DNA of 34,081 bases from Acidipropionibacterium jensenii DSM 20535 (lineage in GTDB: Bacteria; Actinomycetota; Actinomycetes; Propionibacteriales; Propionibacteriaceae): positions 1 through 34,081 of the forward strand of contig NZ_AUDD01000024.1 in NCBI RefSeq assembly GCF_000425285.1, read 5' to 3'. Shown in pieces: positions 7,708-15,767 of this stretch (the first letter of the stretch is position 1; the number at the start of each line of letters is the position of its first letter). The translations under genes and the position numbers were made by a program. The notes under the pieces were generated by a model that searched no databases, was not told the DNA's origin, and saw nothing but the letters and a program-made list of their open reading frames with translations.

Positions 7708-9190
7708 ATGTCAGCACACACCGGGCCGGCGAACACCGGGCCAGCACACATCGGGACGGGCACCACCGGGAAGGAGCATTCGGGACCGTCCCGCAGACAG
7801 GCAGCCGAGGTCCCGCGTCCCGACCAGGAGTCGGTCGCCCTCAATCCGGTCTTCGCCCGACCCGGGGAGACCACCGAGCTCCCGCGATTCCGGCTGCCGC
7901 GCCAGGAGAGTCTGCCCGAGACGGCCTACCAGATCGTCCACGACGAGGCGATGCTCGACGGCAACGCACGGCTCAACCTGGCCACCTTCGTCGGCACCTG
8001 GATGGACGACGACGCCAACCGCCTCTACCTCGAGGCCGCCGACAAGAACATGATCGACAAGGACGAGTACCCGCGCACCGCCGAGATCGAGACCAGGTGC
8101 GCCAGGATGCTGGCCGACCTGTGGCACGCCCCCGATCCTCAGCGCTGCCCGGGCACCTCGACCATCGGCTCCTCGGAGGCCTGCATGCTCGCCGGGCTGG
8201 CCCTCAAACGTCGCTGGACCCACGCCCGCAGAGCGGCCGGCAGGAGCTCGGACCGACCCAATCTGGTGATGTCCAGCGCGGTCCAGGTGTGCTGGGAGAA
8301 GTTCTGCAACTATTGGGACGTCGAGATGCGCCAGGTGCCCGTCTCGGCCGACCTCAAGGTGCTGGACGGCCACCGGCTGGACGAGTACATCGATGACCAC
8401 ACCATCGGCGTGGTGGCCATCATGGGGGTCACCTACACCGGCATGTACGAGCCGGTGGCCGAGATCTCCGCGGCTCTGGACGCCATCCAGGAGAGCACCG
8501 GGCTGGACGTCAGGATCCACGTCGACGGCGCCTCCGGAGCGATGATCGCCCCCCTTCCTCCAGCCGGATCTGGAGTGGGACTTCCGGGTGGACCGGGTGG
8601 TGTCGATCAACACCTCCGGCCACAAGTACGGGCTGGTCTACCCGGGCCTGGGATGGGTGGTCTGGCGCGACAGCCAGTACCTGCCCGATGACCTCGTCTT
8701 CACGGTGAGCTACCTCGGCGGCAACATGCCCACCTTCGCGCTGAACTTCTCGCGGCCCGGGGCCCAGGTCCTGCTGCAGTACTACATGTTCCTGAGGCTC
8801 GGGTTCGAGGGTTTCCGGCGCGTCCAGCAGACCTCCAGTGACGTCGCCACGGGGCTGGCCGCCCAGATCGGCGTGATGCCGGCCTTCCAGCTGTGGAACG
8901 ACGGATCCGACATCCCGGTCTTCGCCTGGAGCCTGCGCCCGGGCCACACCGAGAACTGGGATCTCCACCACCTGGGGGACCGGCTGCGGATGAAGGGATG
9001 GCTGGTGCCCGCCTACCCGATGCCCGCCGACCTCACCGATCTCACTGTCCAGCGGATCGTGGTGCGCAACGGGTTCAGCCAGGATCTGGCCGACGCCTTC
9101 CTGGCCGATCTGCGGGACGAGGTCGACTATCTCGACTCGCTGGACTCCCCGATGCCCAGGGTCGGCCACGCCCCCGCCTTCCACCACTGA
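7708..9190 (+). pseudogene. gad: Glutamate decarboxylase gene with a one-base frameshift
   Basis: The pieces 7708-8554 and 8555-9190 together encode a complete PLP-dependent glutamate decarboxylase of about 493 residues, which would make GABA and consume a cytoplasmic proton. The first piece has LDGNARLNLATFVGTWMDDD, TIGSSEACMLAGLALKRRW, VCWEKFCNYWDVE and HVDGASGAMIAP. The second, in the other frame, has EWDFRVDRVVSINTSGHKYG with the PLP lysine, then YLGGNMPTFALNFSRPG. The break is in a run of six C at 8549-8554; five C would restore the frame. Unrepaired, the first frame ends out of register at 8691 and lacks the PLP lysine, so it is inactive. The N-terminus has about 40 extra Thr/Gly/Pro-rich residues. 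The start has AAGGGG 5 nt upstream. A sequencing error or true mutation cannot be told apart. Confidence 0.85.
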
Positions 9191-9288
9191 GGGGGACCCC
9201 GCGCCAACCATCCGATGAGGCCCCCGGCGCCCGGCCAGCAAAGCCCTCCGATAGGGTTGGCGGACCCGGCCTGGAACGGAGCGAGGTC

Positions 9289-10065
9289 ATGAGCGTCACT
9301 GACCGGACAGCCAGCAGAACCGACGAGCCCGCAGCGCAGGGGGACGCCGTCGTCACCGTGCGGCACGCCAGGCTCAGACCCTCCAATGTCACCCTCAAGG
9401 TCGTCATGGCGGTGACCGGCACGATCTTCGCGCTGTTCGTCCTGGTCCACATGATCGGCAATCTCAAGGCGCTGATGGGGCCCGAGGAGTTCAACTCCTA
9501 CGCCCGCTTCCTGCGCGTGCTGGCCCACCCCCTGATCCCCTACGAGGGGGTGCTGTGGATCCTGCGGATCGTCCTGCTCGGCTGCCTGGTCTCCCACGTC
9601 TGGGCGGGAGTGCTGATCTGGTGGCGGGGTCGGCGCAGCCGGGGAGGGCACCGGCGCCGCGGGATGGCCGGCCTCACCTGGGGGGCGCGGACCATGCTGC
9701 TCTCCGGGATCCTGCTGCTGGGCTTCGTCGTGGTCCACCTGCTGGACCTCACCCTGGGCGCCGGGCTGGAGTCCTCGAGCTTCCGGGCGCCGGTGAGGAC
9801 CGGACCCGCCGACGTCGACGTCCACGCCTACCAGAACCTGGTGGCCAGCCTCTCCCGGCCGCCGATGGCGATCTACTACAGCCTCATGATGCTGGTGATC
9901 GGGGTCCATCTGGCCCAGGGGATCTGGAACGTCATCAACGATCTGGGCGGCACCGGCCCCCGGCTTCGCCGGATCTGGCTGCTGGTCGGTCTGCTCGTCG
10001 CACTGGCCGTCGTCATCGGCAACGGAACCCTGCCGATCCTCATTCTCACCGGGGTGATCTCATGA
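9289..10065 (+). CDS. sdhC: Succinate dehydrogenase cytochrome b subunit
   Basis: This is the membrane anchor of succinate dehydrogenase/fumarate reductase, of the single-subunit b558 type with five helices found in actinobacteria and Bacteroidetes. The 258-residue product has a hydrophilic N-terminal 40 residues and then membrane segments near 43-63, 88-110, 130-150, 185-205 and 230-250. Histidines that can bind heme are in VLVHMIGNL, SHVWAG, VVVHLLD and IGVHLAQG. ATG at 9289 follows ACGGAGCGAGG. The stop overlaps sdhA by 4 nt, so sdhCAB is one translationally coupled operon. In propionic-acid bacteria such an enzyme can also work as fumarate reductase; that is inference here. Confidence 0.92.
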   Translation: MSVTDRTASRTDEPAAQGDAVVTVRHARLRPSNVTLKVVMAVTGTIFALFVLVHMIGNLKALMGPEEFNSYARFLRVLAHPLIPYEGVLWILRIVLLGCLVSHVWAGVLIWWRGRRSRGGHRRRGMAGLTWGARTMLLSGILLLGFVVVHLLDLTLGAGLESSSFRAPVRTGPADVDVHAYQNLVASLSRPPMAIYYSLMMLVIGVHLAQGIWNVINDLGGTGPRLRRIWLLVGLLVALAVVIGNGTLPILILTGVIS

Positions 10066-12026
10066 CCGGCCCAGCACCTGCCGACCAGCCCGTCGCCGGA
10101 TACCGGATCGGGACCGAACTGGACGGCCACGCCCCGCCCGGCGATCCGCTGACCGCCTGGCAGCGGCGTCAGGACCAGTACCGGCTGGTCAACCCCGCCA
10201 ACCGCCGCAAGATGACGGTGATCGTCGTCGGGACCGGACTGGCCGGTGCCGGGGCCGCCGCCAGCCTGGGACAGCTCGGCTACCGGGTCGAGTGCTTCAG
10301 CTTCCACGACTCGCCGCGTCGCGCCCACTCGGTGGCCGCCCAGGGAGGGATCAACGCCGCCCGCGCCAGGAAGGTCGACGGCGACTCCCTGATCCGCTTC
10401 GTCACCGACACCGTCAAGGGCGGGGACTACCGCGGACGGGAGGCCGACGCGGTGCGACTGGGCACCGAGTCGGTGCGCGTCATCGACCACATGTACGCGA
10501 TCGGCGCCCCCTTCGCCCGCGAGTACGGCGGCCAGCTGGCCACCCGCTCCTTCGGCGGGGTGCAGGTGTCACGGACCTACTACACCCGCGGCCAGACCGG
10601 ACAGCAGCTCGAGGTGGCCTGCGCCCAGGCCCTCCAGGAGCAGGTGGACGCCGGCACCGTGCACATGCACACCCGCACCGAGATGCTCGATCTGGTGGTG
10701 GCCGACGGACGCGCCCAGGGAATCGTCACCCGCGACCTGCTCACCGGGCAGATCAGCACCTGGACCGGCCACGCCGTCATCCTGTGCAGCGGCGGGTACG
10801 GGTCGGTCTACCACTGGTCCACCCTGGCGATGAACTCCAACGCCACCGCCACCTGGCGGGCGCACCGTCGCGGCGCCTACTTCGCCAGTCCCTGCTTCGT
10901 CCAGTTCCATCCCACCGCCCTGCCGGTGAGCTCGACATGGCAGTCCAAGACCACACTGATGAGCGAGTCGCTGCGCAACGACGGTCGGATCTGGGTGCCC
11001 GCGCGCCCCGGTGACGACCGGCCGCCCAACGACATTCCCGAGGCGGAGCGCGACTACTACCTGGAACGGCGCTACCCGGCCTTCGGCAACCTCACCCCCC
11101 GCGACGTCGCCTCCCGCAACGCCCGGAGCCAGATCGACTCCGGCCACGGCGTCGGACCGCTGCACAACTCGGTCTACCTGGACTTCCGCGACGCCATCGC
11201 CCGGCTGGGTCGGGAGACCATCGCCGAGCGCTACGGGAACCTGTTCTCGATGTACCTGGACGCCACCGGGGAGGATCCCTACCGGGTGCCGATGAGGATC
11301 GCGCCGGGAGCCCACTTCACGATGGGCGGGCTGTGGGTCGACTACGACCAGATGACCACCATCCCCGGCCTGTTCGTGGGCGGGGAGGCCTCCAACAACT
11401 ACCACGGCGCCAACCGACTGGGAGCCAACTCGCTGCTGTCGGCATCGGTGGACGGCTGGTTCACCCTGCCCCTGTCGGTGCCGAACTACCTGGCCGGTCT
11501 GGTCGGAGAGCCGGTGCTCCCGGTCGACTCCGCCGAGGCTCTCGCCACCGCCGACCAGGTGAGACGCCGGGTCGAGCGGCTGCTGGCGGTCGGCGGCCAC
11601 CACCGGCCCGAGTGGTTCCACCGCCGACTCGGCGACATCCTCTACGCCCACTGCGGGGTCAGCCGCGACGAGCAGGGGCTGATGGAGGGTCTGGAGAAGG
11701 TCCGCGCGCTGCGCACCGAGTTCTGGCAGGACGTCCTGGTCGTCGGTGAGGGCGACCGGCTCAACCAGGAGCTGGAGAGGGCCGGGCGGGTCGCCGACTT
11801 CATCGAGCTCGGCGAGACGATGATCCTGGACGCCCTGGACCGCCGGGAGTCGGCCGGCGCACACTTCCGCACCGAGTACGCCACCGAGGACGGCGAGGCC
11901 CGCCGCGACGACGACCACTGGCGCAGCGTCTCGGCCTGGGAGACGACCCCCGAGGGTGACCATGTCCGCCACAGCGAGCCCCTGGACTTCTCGCTGATCA
12001 AGCTGCAGGTGAGGGACTACCGATGA
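10062..12026 (+). CDS. sdhA: Succinate dehydrogenase flavoprotein subunit
   Basis: This FAD subunit interconverts succinate and fumarate. The 654-residue product has VIVVGTGLAGAGAAASLGQL near 50, the covalent FAD histidine in RRAHSVAAQGGINAA, then GGYGSVYHWST, CFVQFHPTALP, the active-site GAHFTMGGLWVDY, and GGEASNNYHGANRLGANSL. The capping domain and C-terminal helical part (LRTEFWQDVLVVGEGDRLN) are present, with the usual length for the actinobacterial long form. The ATG at 10062 overlaps the sdhC stop, and the stop TGA at 12024-12026 overlaps the ATG of sdhB. No oddities are seen. Confidence 0.96.
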   Translation: MTGPAPADQPVAGYRIGTELDGHAPPGDPLTAWQRRQDQYRLVNPANRRKMTVIVVGTGLAGAGAAASLGQLGYRVECFSFHDSPRRAHSVAAQGGINAARARKVDGDSLIRFVTDTVKGGDYRGREADAVRLGTESVRVIDHMYAIGAPFAREYGGQLATRSFGGVQVSRTYYTRGQTGQQLEVACAQALQEQVDAGTVHMHTRTEMLDLVVADGRAQGIVTRDLLTGQISTWTGHAVILCSGGYGSVYHWSTLAMNSNATATWRAHRRGAYFASPCFVQFHPTALPVSSTWQSKTTLMSESLRNDGRIWVPARPGDDRPPNDIPEAERDYYLERRYPAFGNLTPRDVASRNARSQIDSGHGVGPLHNSVYLDFRDAIARLGRETIAERYGNLFSMYLDATGEDPYRVPMRIAPGAHFTMGGLWVDYDQMTTIPGLFVGGEASNNYHGANRLGANSLLSASVDGWFTLPLSVPNYLAGLVGEPVLPVDSAEALATADQVRRRVERLLAVGGHHRPEWFHRRLGDILYAHCGVSRDEQGLMEGLEKVRALRTEFWQDVLVVGEGDRLNQELERAGRVADFIELGETMILDALDRRESAGAHFRTEYATEDGEARRDDDHWRSVSAWETTPEGDHVRHSEPLDFSLIKLQVRDYR

Positions 12027-12778
12027 GAGTGACACTGGAGGTCTGGCGTCAGGACGGCCCCCGCGCGTCCGGACGTTTCGAGCACCACACCGTGGAGGAC
12101 GCCACCGCCGAGATGAGCCTGCTGGAGCTCCTCGACCGACTCAATGACCAGATCATCGAGCAGGGCGGGAAACCGGTGGTCTTCGAGTCCGACTGTCGTG
12201 AGGGGGTCTGCGGGTCCTGCGGGTTCCTCGTCAACGGGACACCGCACGGCCCGGTGCCCCACACCCCGGCCTGCCGCCAGCACCTGCGGGCCTTCCCCGG
12301 CGTCAGCCATTTCCGGCTGGAGCCGTTCCGGGCCGCCGCCTTCCCGGTGATCCGGGACCTGGCGGTGGACCGCTCCGGACTGGACTCCCTGGTGCGCGCC
12401 GGCGGGACGGTCGCGGTGATGACCGGGACCGCCGCCGACGCCGACGCCGCCCCCCAGTCCCACCACGAGGCCGAGGAGGCCCTCGACTTCGCCGCCTGCA
12501 TCGGCTGCGGGGCGTGCGTGGCGGCCTGCCCCAACGGCGCGGCAATGCTCTTCGCCGGGGCGGAGCTGGCCCATCTGGCCAGGATGCCCCAGGGCCGTCA
12601 GGAGCGCGGACGACGGGCGCGCCGGATGGTCGACGCCCTCGACGAGCAGTTCGGCCCCTGTTCGCTGTACGGGGAGTGCGCCAGGGTGTGCCCGGCCGGG
12701 ATTCCGCTGGCCGCGGTGGCCACGGTCAACCGGGAGCGGCTGCGCGCCGGCCTGCGGGGGCGCAACAGGGACGACTGA
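12023..12778 (+). CDS. sdhB: Succinate dehydrogenase iron-sulfur subunit
   Basis: This subunit passes electrons from the flavin in SdhA to the membrane cytochrome through three clusters. The 251-residue product has the plant-type [2Fe-2S] site SDCREGVCGSCGFLVNG with a distal Cys in TPACRQHL (residues about 57-90). The C-terminal ferredoxin domain holds CIGCGACVAACPNGA and CSLYGECARVCPAGI for the [4Fe-4S] and [3Fe-4S] clusters. The start ATG overlaps the sdhA stop by 4 nt. It is the last gene of sdhCAB; only 31 nt separate it from dusB, which has its own -10 box. Confidence 0.96.
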   Translation: MRVTLEVWRQDGPRASGRFEHHTVEDATAEMSLLELLDRLNDQIIEQGGKPVVFESDCREGVCGSCGFLVNGTPHGPVPHTPACRQHLRAFPGVSHFRLEPFRAAAFPVIRDLAVDRSGLDSLVRAGGTVAVMTGTAADADAAPQSHHEAEEALDFAACIGCGACVAACPNGAAMLFAGAELAHLARMPQGRQERGRRARRMVDALDEQFGPCSLYGECARVCPAGIPLAAVATVNRERLRAGLRGRNRDD

Positions 12779-12797
12779 GCCGGCCCGCGGTGCCGGG

Positions 12798-12803
12798 TAG
12801 CAT
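12798..12803 (+). promoter_or_regulatory. -10 box of a leaderless dusB transcript
   Basis: TAGCAT ends 7 nt before the GTG start at 12810, so transcription should begin at the start codon. There is no Shine-Dalgarno site. Confidence 0.6.
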
Positions 12804-12809
12804 GACCCG

Positions 12810-13958
12810 GTGCCTGTTGTCCCTCCTCTTGTCCTCACCGCGCCCTCGGGCGGTCGGGTGGTCGTCGACACCCCCGTGGTGCTCGCCCCGATGGCCGGGG
12901 TGACCAACGCCGCCTTCCGTCAGCTGTGCGCCGAGCAGGGTGCGGGACTCTACGTGTGCGAGATGATCACCTCCCGCGGGCTGGTCTACGGGGACCACAA
13001 GACCGCCGAGATGCTGCGGTTCGCCGATGTCGAGAAGGTCCGTTCGGTCCAGCTGTACGGGGTCGACCCGGCGATGATCGGGGAGGCCACCGAGATCCTG
13101 TGCGAGCAGTTCGGGGTCAACCACGTCGATCTCAACTTCGGCTGCCCGGTCCCCAAGGTGACCCGCAAGGGCGGCGGGGGAGTGCTTCCCTGGAAGTGCG
13201 ACCGGTTCTCCGCGGTGGTCGGGGCTGCCGTCGAGGCCGGTGACCGGCACGGGGTGCCGGTCACCGTCAAGACCCGAATCGGGATCGACGAGGACCACAT
13301 CACCTATCTGGACTCGGCCCGGCTGGCCGCAGACGCCGGGGCGGCAGCGGTCTGTCTGCACGCCCGCACGGTCGCCGAGGCCTACGCCGGCCACTCCCAC
13401 TGGGATGCGATCGCCCGGCTGGTCGAGGCGGTCGACGTCCCGGTGCTCGGCAACGGCGACATCTGGGAGGCCTCCGACGCCCTGGAGATGGTTCGCCGCA
13501 CCGGCTGCGCCGGGGTGGAGGTCGGGCGCGGCTGCCTGGGACGGCCCTGGCTGTTCCGTGATCTGGCCGACGCCTTCGCCGGCGAGCGGACCCGGACCCT
13601 GCCGACCCTGGGCGAGGTCGCCGCGATGATCCGTCGTCACGCCGAGCTGCTGGTCCGCTACGAGGGTCCGCACGGACTGGTCGACATGCGCAAGCACATG
13701 GCCTGGTACCTCAAGGGCTACCCGGTCGGCGGGACGACCCGGCACGCCCTGGGCACCATCTCCACCTTCGAGGAGCTGGACTCCCTGCTGGCCACCCTCG
13801 ACGCCGACGCGCCCTTCCCGGTGAAGGAGCTCGGACGTCCGCGCGGACGCCAGGGCAGTCCCCGGCGCAAGGTGGTCATGCCGATGGGGTGGCTGGACGG
13901 GCGCACCCTCGACGATGCCGATCTGTCGGAGGCCGAACTGGGGGTCTCCGGGGGGTGA
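12810..13958 (+). CDS. dusB: tRNA-dihydrouridine synthase, DusB type
   Basis: This FMN enzyme reduces specific uridines in tRNA to dihydrouridine. The 382-residue product begins the barrel with VVLAPMAGVTNAAFRQL and has VDLNFGCPVPKVTRKGGG with the catalytic Cys, then VTVKTRIGID, VCLHARTVAEAYAG, VPVLGNGDI and CAGVEVGRGCLGRPWLF. The C-terminal helical tRNA-binding domain includes MRKHMAWYLKGYP. The GTG start at 12810 is chosen from the leaderless -10 box and because the first strand starts about 20 residues later. The last 30 residues are basic and specific to this lineage. It is convergent with the small membrane-protein gene, with 3 nt between stops. Confidence 0.92.
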   Translation: MPVVPPLVLTAPSGGRVVVDTPVVLAPMAGVTNAAFRQLCAEQGAGLYVCEMITSRGLVYGDHKTAEMLRFADVEKVRSVQLYGVDPAMIGEATEILCEQFGVNHVDLNFGCPVPKVTRKGGGGVLPWKCDRFSAVVGAAVEAGDRHGVPVTVKTRIGIDEDHITYLDSARLAADAGAAAVCLHARTVAEAYAGHSHWDAIARLVEAVDVPVLGNGDIWEASDALEMVRRTGCAGVEVGRGCLGRPWLFRDLADAFAGERTRTLPTLGEVAAMIRRHAELLVRYEGPHGLVDMRKHMAWYLKGYPVGGTTRHALGTISTFEELDSLLATLDADAPFPVKELGRPRGRQGSPRRKVVMPMGWLDGRTLDDADLSEAELGVSGG

Positions 13959-13961
13959 GCC

Positions 13962-14528
13962 TCAGCCCTCGATGGAGGGCGCCATGGCGATCATGAAGAG
14001 CAGGGCCGAGACCACCGGGGCCAGCACCGAGATGATGATGGCGACGATGCCCAGGCGCTTGCTGTTGCGGTGCTTGCACGCCAGGATCCCCACCACCAGG
14101 GCGGCGATGCCCAGCGCGGTGGGAACCAGTTGGAGGACCAGCGTGAAGGCCCCCTTGAGGAACTCGTCCGCCGCACTGGGAACCAAGGAGCCATCGTCCG
14201 GAGCAGAGTCGAGGTCCGGGCTGCGCAGGCGCCTGGAGGCGGCCATCGCGGTCCCGGCGATCCAGCTGAGCATCAGGGAGATCCCCAGGGCGCACAGGAC
14301 CAGGCACAGCGAGATCACCCCCTTGGCGGAGCGCTACTCGAATCGGGACACCGGCGTCTGCTGGGGGCCGGGGGAGTACGGCTGGTCGACAGGGTAGGGC
14401 TGCTCGGGCAGGTAGGGCTGCTCGGGGGGATACGACTGGTACCCCTCCGAGGAGGAGTCACAGGAGTTCTGGGAGTACTGCGGATCGTGTGGTGGGGACC
14501 ATCCGGGGTCCCGGGGATCCTGTGACAT
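13962..14528 (-). pseudogene. Pro/Tyr-rich membrane protein gene split by an in-frame TAG
   Basis: One continuous frame of 189 codons runs from ATG 14526-14528 to 13962, interrupted only by TAG at 14334-14336. The first 64 codons give a cytosolic Pro/Tyr/Gln-rich head with repeats of EQPY/DQPY. The part after the TAG gives VISLCLVLCALGISLMLSWI, a linker with S/D residues, then two further membrane segments (LQLVPTALGIAALVVGILAC and IVAIIISVLAPVVSALLFMI). A Pro-rich head followed by such helices is the usual build of DUF4190-like actinobacterial membrane proteins, so both pieces were probably one gene. GGGAGGG precedes the ATG. A GTG at 14318 could restart the second part. TAG is one change from CAG or GAG. 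The function is unknown. Confidence 0.7.
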
Positions 14529-14613
14529 GGGCCCTCCCGTCACCGTCAGTGGAACGATGGGCAAAGACTACTGGTCGCTGAAACCTGTCGGTGGTCTTTG
14601 GCATGCTGGGTCC

Positions 14614-15732
14614 ATGGCTGAACCCTCCTACCGATCCCGCGCCTGGGCGCAGACCATGTCGGGCCACGCCGTCGACGGCGGCGTCGTGAGGAGCCACGCG
14701 GCCACCCGCAGCCGACTTCAGCCGGGACCGGTGGTCGACCGCCGGGCCCGCGAGGAGCGCGAGGCGGCCACCCTCAGGCCCGGTGCTGCCCTGGCCCACG
14801 GCGCCGGAACCAGGGCGGTCGCCGAACGGCCCGACCCGCAACGCACCTGCTTCGAGCGCGACCGCGACCGGATCGTCCACTCCACCGCCTTCCGCAGGCT
14901 GGCCGGCAAGACCCAGGTGGTCGTCCAGCCCACCGACCACCAGCGCACCCGGCTGACCCATGCCCTGGAGGTCGCCCAGGTCGCCCGGTCGATCGCCGCC
15001 GGGATCGGGGCCAACGTCACCCTGGCCGACGCGATGGCGCTGGGCCACGACTGCGGCCACGGACCGGGCGGTCACGCCTCCGAGGAGGCCTTCGACACCT
15101 TCCTGCCTGAGGGCTTCGACCACGCCACCTGGGGGGCCGATGTGGCCCTCACCTCGCTCAACCTGTGCGCCGAGACCCTGGACGGGATCCGCAACCACTC
15201 CTGGTCGCGACCGGCGCCGATGACCGTGGAGGGGGAGGTGGTCTCCTTCGCCGACCGGATCGCCTACTGCGCCCACGATCTGGAGGACGCCCAGCGCGCC
15301 GGCATCGTCACCACCGGGCAGATTCCCCGATCGGTGCGCGAGGTCGTCGGCGACGACCGGCGGACCCAGCTGGCAACCTTCATCCGCTCGGTCATCGGTG
15401 CCACCTGCGCCACTGGGGAGGTGGTGATGGGGGCCGACGCCGCCCGGGCGCTGGCCGGGCTGCGGGAGTTCAACTACGAACGGATCTACACCCGCCCGGA
15501 GTCCCAGGCCCAGAGCGAGGCGGTCATCTCGGTCCTGCGCGGACTGGTCTCCTACTACCTGGAGCACCTCGAACTGGTGCCCCAGGAGTTCCTCTCCAGC
15601 GGCGCCGACCGGGTGCACCAGGTGGTCGCCTATGTGGCGGGGATGACCGATCAGTTCGCCTTCAGCTGCGCCGAGGAGCTGCTCGGCTGGGACCGTGCGA
15701 GGCTGCCCCGCTGGCTGGGTCGAGGGTTCTGA
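14614..15732 (+). CDS. dgt: Deoxyguanosinetriphosphate triphosphohydrolase-like protein
   Basis: This HD-superfamily enzyme probably hydrolyses dGTP or other dNTPs to the nucleoside and triphosphate. The 372-residue product shows the metal ligands in RTRLTHALEVAQ (His) and ALGHDCGHGPGGHASE (His-Asp), and a later Asp in SFADRIAYCAHDLEDA. RDRIVHSTAFRRLAGKTQV is the typical approach to the HD core. The ATG at 14614 is preferred: a -10-like CATGCT ends 7 nt upstream, and earlier in-frame starts would run over the divergent gene. It is followed 35 nt later by dnaG, with which dgt is often linked in actinobacteria. Confidence 0.9.
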   Translation: MAEPSYRSRAWAQTMSGHAVDGGVVRSHAATRSRLQPGPVVDRRAREEREAATLRPGAALAHGAGTRAVAERPDPQRTCFERDRDRIVHSTAFRRLAGKTQVVVQPTDHQRTRLTHALEVAQVARSIAAGIGANVTLADAMALGHDCGHGPGGHASEEAFDTFLPEGFDHATWGADVALTSLNLCAETLDGIRNHSWSRPAPMTVEGEVVSFADRIAYCAHDLEDAQRAGIVTTGQIPRSVREVVGDDRRTQLATFIRSVIGATCATGEVVMGADAARALAGLREFNYERIYTRPESQAQSEAVISVLRGLVSYYLEHLELVPQEFLSSGADRVHQVVAYVAGMTDQFAFSCAEELLGWDRARLPRWLGRGF

Positions 15733-15753
15733 GCCCGGTCCCGGCAACGGCAC

Positions 15754-15759
15754 TAGGAT
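15754..15759 (+). promoter_or_regulatory. -10 box of a leaderless or near-leaderless dnaG transcript
   Basis: TAGGAT ends 9 nt before ATG 15768, and no Shine-Dalgarno site lies between. Confidence 0.5.
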
Positions 15760-15767
15760 GTGGACCC

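Noticed and set aside
8549-8560. Programmed +1 frameshift in glutamate decarboxylase as the main explanation
   Set aside because: A CCC-C slippage site exists, but there is no stop codon or stimulatory structure at the site, and an indel in a homopolymer is the simpler cause.
10569-12035. A 488-codon frame antisense to sdhA
   Set aside because: Its composition is that of a shadow and sdhA has all family motifs on the other strand.
13915-14525. Plus-strand frames overlapping the split membrane-protein gene
   Set aside because: They have no ribosome site and the minus strand gives clear hydrophobic helices.
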